Below, in pieces: positions 1-8,758 of a DNA stretch of 64,000 nucleotides. Position 1 is the first letter of the stretch, and the number at the start of each line of letters is the position of its first letter. This DNA comes from Bacillota bacterium (lineage in GTDB: Bacteria; Bacillota; Clostridia; Acetivibrionales; DTU013), in assembly GCA_023433505.1 (NCBI GenBank), contig JAEZCO010000025.1, positions 18,963-82,962 of the forward strand, written 5' to 3'. The notes under the pieces were generated by a model. The model was not told the origin of the DNA. It did not search any database and worked only from the letters and a program-made list of their open reading frames with translations. The translations under genes were made by a program, and so were the position numbers.

Positions 1-11
1 CTCTCCGGCAT
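1..11 (-). CDS. start of a gene leaving the window (partial)
   Basis: On the minus strand an ATG at 9-11 follows a strong GGAGGAG ribosome-binding site about 5 bases upstream, so a gene probably starts here and runs off the left edge. Only the first three codons (Met-Pro-Glu) are visible, so nothing can be said about function. Confidence 0.4.
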
Positions 12-48
12 TGATTCTCCTCCCTGTCAATGTCAAGCATCTAAATCA

Positions 49-145
49 AGTACTTGTGCAACTATAACTACCCTATCTGTTTCTGAAAACGCAGTCACTG
101 CGTCCAGTATTTTCAGAAAAACGGGAAGTCATATTTGCTATACTC
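49..145. repeat. imperfect inverted repeat, family 1, copy A
   Basis: The left arm starts with agtacttgtgcaactataac and the right arm, read on the other strand, gives a similar agtatagcaaatatgacttc. An inner stem pairs ttctgaaaa with ttttcagaa. The same outer and inner arms recur at 8570-8666, so this is a dispersed element and not just a terminator. It lies between the J-domain gene and the partial gene at the edge. Confidence 0.6.
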
Positions 146-769
146 CTAACAGCAGCTTATAAGGTCGCCGCCGCCGCATTCACAGCAGCAGTCCGAACAC
201 CAGAGACACTGGCAGACGGTGCACAAGTCAGGCCCGCCCTGGTTGTAGCCTCTTCCGAAAGCATTCCCCCTGTAATTGTTGTTGGATGTATTCATTCTGT
301 TGAGAGCATTTCTATATTCAAAATTGGATGGGTCCATATTAACGGCTGTCTGAATATGGGAATAAGCTTCGTCATACCAGCCCTTCCTCATGAAGATCAA
401 GCCCTTTAGATAATACCAGGGAGCCGTCCGGTTGGAATAGCCGTTGAGCATATCTTCCGCCACTTTTACATTTCCGGAATTTACATGCACCTTTACCTGG
501 TTGAAAAAGTCATTGTCGCCCTGATTGTTCCAGCTTCTGCTTGTATTAGCATTATAGCCGGAAGAGGATTCCTTTCTGGGGCTTGCATTTTTCATCAGAT
601 AGTCATAGGCTTCATTCAGCTCTTTCAGCTTCTCTTCCGCAAGGCTTGAAAGCGGATTGTCCTGATATTGGTCGGGATGGTACTTTTTAACCTGCTCCCG
701 GTATGCCTTTTTAATTTCTTCCTCACTTGCGCCTTCTTTGATTCCCAATACTACATACGGATTATTCAA
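146..769 (-). CDS. J-domain (DnaJ-like) protein with TPR-like segment and Cys-rich tail
   Basis: Residues 1-65 form a canonical J domain with the HPD motif at 31-33, which in this family stimulates the ATPase of DnaK. The middle (about 85-160) resembles tetratricopeptide helices (a YLKGLIFMRKG-type segment). The last 26 residues hold ten cysteines (CxxCxC...CxxCCC...CC), which suggests metal binding. It lacks the G/F and zinc-finger order of true DnaJ, so it is a co-chaperone-like protein of unknown client. Its start overlaps the 3' end of the upstream DUF5685-type gene by 8 bases, so the two are translationally coupled and probably act together. Confidence 0.85.
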   Translation of the reverse strand: MNNPYVVLGIKEGASEEEIKKAYREQVKKYHPDQYQDNPLSSLAEEKLKELNEAYDYLMKNASPRKESSSGYNANTSRSWNNQGDNDFFNQVKVHVNSGNVKVAEDMLNGYSNRTAPWYYLKGLIFMRKGWYDEAYSHIQTAVNMDPSNFEYRNALNRMNTSNNNYRGNAFGRGYNQGGPDLCTVCQCLWCSDCCCECGGGDLISCC

Positions 770-1640
770 CTTTTCTACAACTCCCTGTTCCCAGTATTTT
801 TTCTGTCTTTCTTAACATGCCCATATAAATTATATTTTCCAATATTCCCGCATTGTTTTTTACTTCCAGCAGTTCATAAGCCTTGCCGATCTGATCCATG
901 GAATAGGTCAGATTGAATTCCACCCGTTCCCTGATCCTCGTTTTGAAGTCGGCAACCGCTTCATCCTTGTAATTGAATTGAGAAACCAGAGGATTATAGC
1001 TCTTTTCCTTAATATCTTCCTCAATATCATCGTAGGCATCCAGCAAATAAATCCATTTTCCCAGATTGTAACCGATCCATCTTAAGATGTCGCTGGTTTT
1101 CTTCTCCTTGCATAAGGGCTCGTAAGCGGTTACTTCCTCCATCAGCTTTGCAAAGGGTTCCGCCGCCCTATCCATGGACGGACAGTTTTCTTTTTCCAAC
1201 TGGTGCAATTCCTTCAGCCTGTCTTCAATTATACCACATTTGGCAGGATATTTCTTTTTCAATTTCGCAAAAGTTCTATAAAGCAAGGTTGTGCCTGCAT
1301 ATGCGATTGCAGAGCCTTCATCCTGTTTATCGTCTTCAAGATTATAATACGCTAATAATACATTTATGTCTGAGGCATAATCGACGATTCCGCTGTTTTT
1401 TACAACGTGCCGTTTTACCACAGGGTGAGCAATGCAGGTCTCCCGTCTGACTTCAGGCATTTCTCCCGAAACGGCAGACAACAGCACTGCAAGAAATGTA
1501 GAGTCATAATTCAGCAAAAAACGCTTTAATTGCCCCGATCTCTTCCCCAGTGATTTGCATACTCCGCAGTAATATGCCCTGAACAGCTCATACTCCTTTA
1601 CCTTCATCTCCGGTTTTTCCGGCAGTATATATCCGAACAA
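762..1640 (-). CDS. DUF5685 family protein
   Basis: A soluble, mostly helical 292-residue protein. It has a CGVC pair at 25-28 near the N terminus and an Asp-rich DAYDDIEEDI stretch in the C-terminal third followed by KSYNPL. I recognise this pattern from the DUF5685 family, whose function is unknown. The Asp-rich helix recalls the metal-binding helices of all-alpha isoprenoid synthases, but that is only a resemblance. It is the first gene of a two-gene minus-strand unit with the J-domain protein; the stop and start codons overlap. Confidence 0.75.
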   Translation of the reverse strand: MFGYILPEKPEMKVKEYELFRAYYCGVCKSLGKRSGQLKRFLLNYDSTFLAVLLSAVSGEMPEVRRETCIAHPVVKRHVVKNSGIVDYASDINVLLAYYNLEDDKQDEGSAIAYAGTTLLYRTFAKLKKKYPAKCGIIEDRLKELHQLEKENCPSMDRAAEPFAKLMEEVTAYEPLCKEKKTSDILRWIGYNLGKWIYLLDAYDDIEEDIKEKSYNPLVSQFNYKDEAVADFKTRIRERVEFNLTYSMDQIGKAYELLEVKNNAGILENIIYMGMLRKTEKILGTGSCRKVE

Positions 1641-1767
1641 CGTTCTCTAACCTCTATTTACAATTTTATCGTCTTCATCTGATACTACCCACAATCTTAG
1701 CATAGAGAAAGAAAAATTGAAAGCAGCGAAATGTGAATTTTTATAAACTATGGGTTTAGGGCAGGTT

Positions 1768-1796
1768 TTGCAGCAGGCTTGTTTTTATTGTATAAT
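1768..1796 (+). promoter_or_regulatory. sigma-A-type promoter of the DUF815 ATPase gene
   Basis: TTGCAG, 17 bases, then TATAAT at 1791-1796. The start codon lies about 45 bases downstream. Confidence 0.6.
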
Positions 1797-1842
1797 GTGA
1801 GGACAAGGAAATTGAGGACGGGGCGAAAGGAAGATACCGACA

Positions 1843-3204
1843 ATGACAATGGCTTTAGATCATAATACTATTCTTGAATCCAGGCTTATGCTGGATTCTT
1901 TGTGCATATACAGAAACCTGCTGAAAGACCCGGTGATCAGAGGGTATCAAACCCTGCTGAAATGTGTTTCGGAATCTTTTTCAAATTCATCCGGCGCTTC
2001 GGATTTTATAAACCACTATACCGATTTTTACAGCAGCCTGGTTACATTCAGCAATCATACGAATTTTTCAAGATATATCATTGAAAAAATAATATACGAT
2101 GAAAATTCCTTTACCTCCCGGGCAGCAGCAGGTTCACTTCCTGAAACCGCAGTCATGAATGATCTGAAAGCTCTTCAGAAGATAGCGGCGCTCTCCTCGC
2201 TTGATATAAAGGCTACCTATATGAAAAGCGCAAAAGTAGATGCATTGCATGAAGCAGTTATAAACAGGCTGCCCGATTGGAACGCTTTAATCCTCGAAGC
2301 GGGAACAGCTTCCTGCACCCCACTGGAATCCTCTGCTGCTATCATACAAACATTGACCGACTCCAAAGATTGGGGACGCTGCTATGAAGCTTTGAAATCC
2401 TTTCATGAGACACAGGGCTGCGGCGGTTTTGCCCATTACAAGGCATTCCTGTGGCACCGTTCAAATGGCAAAGGGACAATTGCGCCTGTAAGAAATCCGG
2501 ATCCTGTCAGACTCACAGACCTTATCGGCTATGAAATGGAGCGTTCTGAAGTTATCCGGAACACAGAGCAATTTCTCGACGGACATTCCGCCAACAATGT
2601 GCTGCTGTATGGCGACAGGGGTACCGGCAAATCCTCCACCGTCAAGGCCATCCTCAATGAGTACTATTCCAGGGGGTTAAGGGTCATTGAAGTTCCAAAG
2701 AATCTGCTGGTGGATTTTTCGGAAATCGTGTCCGATCTCAGCCGCAGAAATCACAAGTTTATAGTATTTGTCGACGATCTGGCCTTTGAAGACAGGGAAG
2801 AAAATTATACCGCATTAAAAGCCGTCCTGGAGGGCAGTCTGGAGATAAAACCCGGGAATGTGCTTATTTACGCCACATCTAACCGAAGGCACCTGATAAA
2901 GGAAAAGTTCAGCGACAGAGCGGGCCTTCAATACGGCGACAGAGATGATGAGGTCAGAGCTTATGATACCATGCAGGAAAAGCTTTCGTTAGCTGATCGG
3001 TTTGGAATCACCGTCGTATTTTCATCCCCCGATAAAGAAAGATATCTTCATATCATCGACGAGCTGGCAGAAAGGAACGGAATATCCATAGCCAGGGACG
3101 AGCTGCACCGTGAGGCCCTTAAGTGGGAGCTTTGGTATAACGGACGGTCGCCGAGGACCGCCCAACAGTTTATCATCTGGCTGAAAGGAAGCACAGGCAA
3201 ATAG
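1843..3204 (+). CDS. DUF815-type AAA+ ATPase
   Basis: The 453-residue protein has a helical N-terminal half (1-220) and a C-terminal P-loop ATPase domain. Walker A is GDRGTGKSS at 257-265 and Walker B is KFIVFVDDL at 305-313. A TSNRRHL sensor-1-like segment follows, then a C-terminal lid with RSPRTAQQF. This matches the DUF815 family of ATP-binding proteins, whose biological role is not settled. It is monocistronic, with its own promoter and an AAGGAAG site 9 bases before ATG. It is convergent with pgsA. Confidence 0.85.
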   Translation: MTMALDHNTILESRLMLDSLCIYRNLLKDPVIRGYQTLLKCVSESFSNSSGASDFINHYTDFYSSLVTFSNHTNFSRYIIEKIIYDENSFTSRAAAGSLPETAVMNDLKALQKIAALSSLDIKATYMKSAKVDALHEAVINRLPDWNALILEAGTASCTPLESSAAIIQTLTDSKDWGRCYEALKSFHETQGCGGFAHYKAFLWHRSNGKGTIAPVRNPDPVRLTDLIGYEMERSEVIRNTEQFLDGHSANNVLLYGDRGTGKSSTVKAILNEYYSRGLRVIEVPKNLLVDFSEIVSDLSRRNHKFIVFVDDLAFEDREENYTALKAVLEGSLEIKPGNVLIYATSNRRHLIKEKFSDRAGLQYGDRDDEVRAYDTMQEKLSLADRFGITVVFSSPDKERYLHIIDELAERNGISIARDELHREALKWELWYNGRSPRTAQQFIIWLKGSTGK

Positions 3205-3268
3205 CATTATAATACTGAAGTCAAACTATATAAAATAAGCGGATTCTGAGCGGAAGAATACTCCGCTT

Positions 3269-3802
3269 CTATGTATTCGCTTTTTTTCCGGGCATGCTCT
3301 TTATCTGGCGGAAGGTCCTTACGTACATGAAAAACGCAAACAGCGTCGATAGGACTGCAATGAATATAAACACCGTGCTGTACGGCGCCTTGAAAATGAT
3401 CATGATAATGGCAAAATAAAATACGATGGTTGCCAGCTTGCCATACCAGTTGGCAGAGACAACGTAATTATTCTGCTTAAGAAGCAAGATAGCGCCAATG
3501 CCCATGAACACTTCCTTCGCAATAACGATGGCAAGCAGCTCCGGCGGTATAAGCTTCTTTACGATGGACAGTATGACAAGAGCGGTTATTTGCATCAATT
3601 TGTCGGCCAGCGGGTCGGCCAGCTTGCCCCATGGCGTTACCAGATTGTATTTCCTGGCGATAAACCCATCCAGTACATCGGTAAGTCCCGCCAACAGAAA
3701 AAGAAATACGGACGTATAATAATCTCCCTGCCAGAGATAATATGCAAAAACAGGTATCAGCAACAAACGGATAACTGTAAGAATATTTGGAACGTTCACC
3801 AA
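3269..3802 (-). CDS. pgsA: CDP-diacylglycerol--glycerol-3-phosphate 3-phosphatidyltransferase
   Basis: This is the committed step of phosphatidylglycerol synthesis at the cytoplasmic membrane. The CDP-alcohol phosphotransferase signature is complete: D42, D45, G46, A49, R50, G59, D63 and D67. Length (177 aa) and the alternating hydrophobic segments fit PgsA. Related enzymes with the same signature (PssA, cardiolipin-type transferases) are less likely, because the N terminus (VPNILTVIRLLLIP) is the typical PgsA start. Confidence 0.92.
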   Translation of the reverse strand: MVNVPNILTVIRLLLIPVFAYYLWQGDYYTSVFLFLLAGLTDVLDGFIARKYNLVTPWGKLADPLADKLMQITALVILSIVKKLIPPELLAIVIAKEVFMGIGAILLLKQNNYVVSANWYGKLATIVFYFAIIMIIFKAPYSTVFIFIAVLSTLFAFFMYVRTFRQIKSMPGKKANT

Positions 3803-3922
3803 CTCACCGCCTTATATCAGATTTAATAATCCTAAGATATCTTACCCTGTAAAAAAGCCTGTCACTCATATATTTTTTACTGTATCTTAGTTTACCATAT
3901 TTTATGATTTCTGTGCAACTTC

Positions 3923-4357
3923 TCATGCCAAATTGTTACCGGTCTCAACTGCGGTCATTACCAATCGATGGATCTCAGGCTTGTATTTTTTTATATTCAC
4001 CGGCTTGAATTCCCGGTTCACCCATGCATGAATTGTCTCTCCGGTGGTAATAGGCCCGTCACAGCCGGGTTTGAACACCTCGTAATAGAAAGTGGTCCTT
4101 ATTCCGTTATGCTGCTTTACGGATGTTCTGACAGTAATCTCATCTTCATACTGTGAAAAGCCCTTGTAAGAACATTTTAGCTCAATTAACGGAAGCAGCA
4201 CACCGCTTTTCTCTATTTCCGAATAGGGCAGCCCCATCTTTTTAATAAAATCCGTCCTGCCCGCCTCAAACCACACAGGATAGCAGGAATGATGAACAAT
4301 GCCCATTTGATCGGTTTCCGCATACCTTACCGTCAATTTCGTTTCAGAAATGTACAT
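3923..4357 (-). CDS. acyl-CoA thioesterase, YbgC/4-hydroxybenzoyl-CoA type
   Basis: A single hot-dog fold domain of 144 residues. The N-terminal RYAETDQMGIVHH segment (D16, H22/H23) followed by YPVWFEAGR (Y26, E31) is the active-site signature of the YbgC/FadM class, which hydrolyses acyl-CoA thioesters in the cytoplasm. The natural substrate cannot be told from the sequence. It stands alone between pgsA and the small mtrB-region genes, on the same strand. Confidence 0.85.
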   Translation of the reverse strand: MYISETKLTVRYAETDQMGIVHHSCYPVWFEAGRTDFIKKMGLPYSEIEKSGVLLPLIELKCSYKGFSQYEDEITVRTSVKQHNGIRTTFYYEVFKPGCDGPITTGETIHAWVNREFKPVNIKKYKPEIHRLVMTAVETGNNLA

Positions 4358-4454
4358 ATAAACTAAACCTCACGGAATTTTTAAATTATCGCAAAAATAT
4401 TAAGCCCGTGCAGTTAACACGGGTTTATCCTATGCATATTAAATTAAATATAAA

Positions 4455-4652
4455 TTAATAGCCTTTTTCAATGATGACACTGTGAGCTTCTTCGACTTCA
4501 GCTTCCGGAACAAGAACTTCAAAGTAATTATCATTATTTTCATGATTTTTGCTAATCGGCCTGAGCTTTACCAGTATTCCTTCCTTGGTCAAAAGCTCCT
4601 GCAATTTTGTAGCGATTTCCTTGCTCTGCGCCATGTATACGACTGTCCACAT
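4455..4652 (-). CDS. small DUF2007-like protein
   Basis: A 65-residue protein beginning MWTVVYMAQ. The open frame extends 16 codons further upstream, but that part overlaps the 3' end of mtrB and looks untranslated. The pattern (strand, helix with KEIATKLQELLTKEGI, strand LVKLRPI, strand YFEVLVPEAEVEEAHSVI) is a ferredoxin-like fold as in DUF2007 putative signal-transducing proteins. Function unknown. It directly follows mtrB and may be cotranscribed with it. Confidence 0.7.
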   Translation of the reverse strand: MWTVVYMAQSKEIATKLQELLTKEGILVKLRPISKNHENNDNYFEVLVPEAEVEEAHSVIIEKGY

Positions 4653-4674
4653 ACTTACACGCCCCTTTTCTAGT

Positions 4675-4917
4675 TTATTCACCGGAATTAATCTCGCCAT
4701 GGCGGCAAAGAATCTTTGATTTGCCTCTCACCTTGATCGCTGATGTATTCTCAGTAAATTGGGCTAATAATACTTCACCTTTGTCAAGCTTTTCGGTATG
4801 ATGGAATTTTGTATCCCTTCCTCTTGTGAGGCCAATAACATTTACTCCATTTTCTTCTGCTCTGATAACTATATAATCTCCAAGTATTTTGTCTAATTCC
4901 CAATCCAATAAAACCAC
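4675..4917 (-). CDS. mtrB: trp RNA-binding attenuation protein (TRAP)
   Basis: The core matches the Bacillus TRAP protein closely: YIVIRAEENGVNVIGLTRG, then DTKFHHTEKLDKGEV, LLAQFTENTSAIKVRG. TRAP forms an 11-subunit ring that binds tryptophan and then wraps (G/U)AG-repeat RNA to terminate or block translation of trp genes. The tryptophan-pocket and RNA-contact segments (GLTRG, TKFHH, TSAIKVRG) are all present. The start is ambiguous: GTG at 4915-4917, or TTG nine bases later, which has a better-placed GGGGTGG site. No trp operon lies in the window. Confidence 0.92.
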   Translation of the reverse strand: MVLLDWELDKILGDYIVIRAEENGVNVIGLTRGRDTKFHHTEKLDKGEVLLAQFTENTSAIKVRGKSKILCRHGEINSGE

Positions 4918-4943
4918 CCCGACATTACTATATATTATTTCAC

Positions 4944-4967
4944 CCTAAAAATCAACAATTGATTTTT
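4944..4967 (-). terminator. probable dnaE terminator
   Basis: A hairpin of aaaaatcaa / ttgattttt with a three-base loop, ending in a T run on the minus strand, overlaps the dnaE stop codon. It separates dnaE from mtrB. Confidence 0.5.
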
Positions 4968-7900
4968 TATGTCACTTTGACATTTTCTTCTCCAAACCTG
5001 TCCCGCAGCTCTCTCAGCAGGCTTTCGTCAAGAATAACCCACTTGTCCTGCTCCATCATCCTTTTCGTATTCTCCTGCTCATTATAGAAACATACCGGCG
5101 TTTTTCCTCGAAAATACTTTAAAAGTGAATAAACAGATCTCATTTTCTCGGTATCTTCCGGCTCGCAGGTGCGTATATACAGCTTTGAAGCTTTTGTTTT
5201 CTGATTTGCAGCATTTTCATACGTTTTTCTCAGAGGCTTGACCTCCTCGCAAATGATCTTTGGCTGCTCTTCTTCCTTAATGCTTATTTTCCCATTGATC
5301 AATACCGTATTTTCGGGGGTTAAAAGGGCTGCATACCTTGTCAAAATTGAAGGAAACACAATAACTTCCATTGTCCCGTATAAGTCCTCTAATGTAATAA
5401 ATGCCATCATGTTATTGCTTTTTGTAGTCTTTGTCTTCTTATCTGTAATTATTCCCCCGACCGTCACCAGCATACCGTCCTTTAAGTCTTTCTCCGTTTC
5501 ATTTTCATTATCTTCGCCATTTTCCGCGGTATTCATACTCAGGTCGGAGCTGAGAAGCGTCACCTGCTCTTTAATCTCATCCATGAACTCCTTCAGAGGA
5601 TGTCCCGATATATAAAGCCCAAGCATTTCCTTCTCCATGGAAAGCAGCGTTTTCGGCGGATATTCCTTTATTTCAGGATAGATATCAGCGGATACGGACA
5701 TTTCCTGTTTTGCACCGCCCATCTCAAAAATGGAGAGCTGGCCTTCCATATTTTTTTTCCTGTTCTGCTGTACACCTTCCAGTATTTTTTCAAACACCGC
5801 AAGCATTCTGGAGCGGTATATGCCAAAGGAATCGAAGGCGCCGCATTTGAGCAGGCTCTCCACACACCGCTTGTTGATGTCCCTGCCGTCCGTCCTCTCA
5901 CAAAATTCTGCAAAGCTCTTAAACGGACCTTTTTCATTTTTTTCTGCGATAATCTCTCTGACAGCGCCTTCTCCGACATTTTTCACCGCTGCCATGCCAA
6001 ACCGGATTTTGCCGTCAACGACAGAGAACTTTACTTCGCTTTCATTGATATCCGGTGGAAGTACGTCGATCCCCATATTCCTGCACTCCAGAACATATTG
6101 GGAAATCTTGTCGCTGCTCCCCATAAAGCTGTTTAAGGACGCTGCCATAAACTCCACAGGATAATGGTATTTGAGCCATGCGGTCTGATAGGCAATGACG
6201 GCGTAAGCCGCGGCATGGGACTTGTTAAAGGCATAGCTTGCAAAGTCCATCATTTCGTCAAAAATGGAATTCGCCGTCTTTTCATCCACTCCTCGCCTTA
6301 TGGCTCCCTCAACGACGATATTTCCCCCGTCGTCCACGATGCCGTGGATGAAGTTTTTCCTTTCCTTTTCCATCACATCATGCTTTTTCTTTGACATCGC
6401 CCTTCGGACAAGGTCGGACCTGCCGTATGAATACCCTGCAAGCTCGCGAACTATCTGCATTACCTGTTCCTGGTATACCATGCATCCATAAGTTACATCC
6501 AGTATGCTTTCCAGGAGAGGATGGGCGTATTTTGCTGCGGAAGGATTGTTTTTATATTTTACGTACCGGGGGATCTGCTCCATGGGTCCCGGCCTGTAAA
6601 GCGATATTCCGGCAATGATATCCTCCAGGGAGGATGGCTGAAGCTCTTTCATAAACTGGGTCATACCGCCGCTTTCAAGCTGGAAGATCCCCGCGGTCTT
6701 ACCTTCGCCCAGCATTTTATAGACATTGGGATCGTCCATTTCCAGCCTTTCGATATCAACTTTTCTTTTGTGGTTCTTCAAAATCAATTCCAGGGAATCC
6801 CGGATCACCGTCAGCGTCCTCAAGCCCAGAAAGTCCATCTTCAACAGGCCCAGTTCTTCAAGCAGGCCCATGGGAAATTGTGTTGTAATACTTTCATCAT
6901 TCTTTTGGAGCGGCACATATTCGGTAATGGGTTCCTTGGATATCACGACTCCTGCAGCATGGGTCGATGCATGCCTCGGCATACCCTCCAGCAGCCTGGC
7001 TGTATCAATCAGCTCCGTTATGCGTTCGTCGTCTTCGTACTTCAGCTTCAATTCCGGGTTCAACTCAAGGGCTTTATCAATATTCATCCCGATCTGGAAA
7101 GGGATCATTTTTGCAATGGCGTCCACTTCACCATAGGATATGTCAAGGGCTCTGCCTACATCTCTGATGGCCGCTCTGGCTGCCATGGTACCGAAGGTGA
7201 TTATCTGGGCCACACGGTCTTTCCCGTATTTTGAAACCACATAATCGATGACCTCCTGCCTGCGTTCATAACAGAAGTCTATGTCAATATCCGGCATGCT
7301 GATTCTTTCAGGGTTCAAAAACCTTTCGAAAAGAAGGTTGTACCGCATAGGATCAATACTGGTGATACCAAGGCTGTATGCCACAAGACTGCCTGCGGCA
7401 GAGCCTCTTCCGGGTCCTACCATAATCCCGTGGTCTTTGGCATATTTGATAAAATCCCAGACAATGAGGAAATAATCCACATAACCCATCTGTTTGATCA
7501 CAGACAGCTCATATTCCAATCTGTCGTTAACCGGCCAAGGGGACGGTTCTTTGGGTTCATCCTTTAGAGAAGTGGCCGCTGCATCATTCTCATCCTGTTT
7601 TTTCTCTTTTGCGGCCAGGCCTTCATAGCACAGCTTCCGAAGGTATTCAAAAGGCTCGGCGTCCTCTTCCACCTTAAACTCCGGCAAATGAAGCTTGTTG
7701 AATTGGAGCTCCACATTGCAGCGTTCTGCGATTTTAACTGTGTTTTCAAGGGCTTCAGGCACATTTTTAAAGAGTGCCGACATTTCTTCAACAGATTTTA
7801 TGTAAAAATCATCGGTACTGAATTTCATTCTGTCTTCGTCGGTGATTTTTTTCCCGGTCTGTATGCAGAGCAATACCTCATGGGCCTTGGCATCCGAACG

Positions 7901-8554
7901 CCTCAGGTAATGAGCGTCATTGGTTGCCACAAGCGCGATGCCGGTTTCTTTGGAAAGCCTGATAAGGCCCTGGTTTACGAGATTTTGCTCCTCAATGCCG
8001 TTGCTTTGCAGCTCCAAAAAGAAATTATCCTTCCCGAAAATGCTATTCAGCCTGAGGGCAGTCTTTTTTGCCGTATCATAATCGTTCTGAAGCAAGGCTT
8101 TGGCCACATTTCCGGAAAGACAGGCACTCAAAGCGATAATGCCCTCCGAATAGGCTTCCAGCACCTCGTAATCCACCCTGGGCTTATAATAAAAACCCTC
8201 TGTGAAGCCCAGGGAAACAATTTTCATGAGGTTCTTGTAGCCTTTCATATTGGAAGCCAGCAGGACAAGATGGCCTTGATCGGAGTCAATCCCCGACTGC
8301 CTGTCAAACCGGCTTCTTTTAGCCATATAGACCTCACAGCCCAGGATGGGTTTAATTCCGTTTTTTCGCGCTTCCTTATAAAAGTCCACAACTCCGTACA
8401 TAACGCCATGGTCGGTAATTGCAAGGCTTTTCATCCCTAGCTCCGCCGTACGCTTCAAAAGGTCTTTGATCCTGTTTGCGCCGTCCAGAAGGCTGTATTC
8501 GGTATGGACGTGAAGATGGACAAAGCCCGTGTCATTTATTGAAATAGAATCCAT
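4967..8554 (-). CDS. dnaE: DNA polymerase III alpha subunit
   Basis: The PHP domain comes first (HLHVHTEYSLLDG near residues 13-25, then AITDHGVMYG). The polymerase palm follows, with the catalytic PDIDIDFCYERR and GPGRGSAAGSLVAY motifs, then the fingers (YRPGPMEQIPRY), helix-hairpin-helix and a C-terminal OB fold (VGGIITDKKTKT). About 1,195 residues, normal for DnaE1/DnaE3-type clostridial enzymes. I place the start at MDSISIND (8552-8554), because an AAGGAG site sits 7 bases before it; the longer frame would start inside an inverted-repeat element. Confidence 0.95.
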   Translation of the reverse strand: MDSISINDTGFVHLHVHTEYSLLDGANRIKDLLKRTAELGMKSLAITDHGVMYGVVDFYKEARKNGIKPILGCEVYMAKRSRFDRQSGIDSDQGHLVLLASNMKGYKNLMKIVSLGFTEGFYYKPRVDYEVLEAYSEGIIALSACLSGNVAKALLQNDYDTAKKTALRLNSIFGKDNFFLELQSNGIEEQNLVNQGLIRLSKETGIALVATNDAHYLRRSDAKAHEVLLCIQTGKKITDEDRMKFSTDDFYIKSVEEMSALFKNVPEALENTVKIAERCNVELQFNKLHLPEFKVEEDAEPFEYLRKLCYEGLAAKEKKQDENDAAATSLKDEPKEPSPWPVNDRLEYELSVIKQMGYVDYFLIVWDFIKYAKDHGIMVGPGRGSAAGSLVAYSLGITSIDPMRYNLLFERFLNPERISMPDIDIDFCYERRQEVIDYVVSKYGKDRVAQIITFGTMAARAAIRDVGRALDISYGEVDAIAKMIPFQIGMNIDKALELNPELKLKYEDDERITELIDTARLLEGMPRHASTHAAGVVISKEPITEYVPLQKNDESITTQFPMGLLEELGLLKMDFLGLRTLTVIRDSLELILKNHKRKVDIERLEMDDPNVYKMLGEGKTAGIFQLESGGMTQFMKELQPSSLEDIIAGISLYRPGPMEQIPRYVKYKNNPSAAKYAHPLLESILDVTYGCMVYQEQVMQIVRELAGYSYGRSDLVRRAMSKKKHDVMEKERKNFIHGIVDDGGNIVVEGAIRRGVDEKTANSIFDEMMDFASYAFNKSHAAAYAVIAYQTAWLKYHYPVEFMAASLNSFMGSSDKISQYVLECRNMGIDVLPPDINESEVKFSVVDGKIRFGMAAVKNVGEGAVREIIAEKNEKGPFKSFAEFCERTDGRDINKRCVESLLKCGAFDSFGIYRSRMLAVFEKILEGVQQNRKKNMEGQLSIFEMGGAKQEMSVSADIYPEIKEYPPKTLLSMEKEMLGLYISGHPLKEFMDEIKEQVTLLSSDLSMNTAENGEDNENETEKDLKDGMLVTVGGIITDKKTKTTKSNNMMAFITLEDLYGTMEVIVFPSILTRYAALLTPENTVLINGKISIKEEEQPKIICEEVKPLRKTYENAANQKTKASKLYIRTCEPEDTEKMRSVYSLLKYFRGKTPVCFYNEQENTKRMMEQDKWVILDESLLRELRDRFGEENVKVT

Positions 8555-8569
8555 AATCGACTCCTTAGG

Positions 8570-8666
8570 AGTACTGCAAATATTACTTCCCGTTTTTCCG
8601 AAAATGAGGCGCTCCAAGACTGCATTTTCGGAAATCTATACGGGAAGTTATATTTGCACCAGTACT
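8570..8666. repeat. imperfect inverted repeat, family 1, copy B
   Basis: Left arm gtactgcaaatattacttcc and right arm (reverse strand) agtactggtgcaaatataac are near-identical ends, with inner arms ccgaaaatg / cattttcgg. It matches 49-145 in arrangement and sequence. It sits just upstream of the dnaE ribosome-binding site, so it lies in the dnaE leader. Confidence 0.65.
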
Positions 8667-8758
8667 TAGTATTTTGCAAGTGGTTGTCTTTCTAATAAGT
8701 ATACCATAAAAAAACAACAGATTATAAAAAATCCGTTGTTTTAAGAAAAGTCTTTCGA

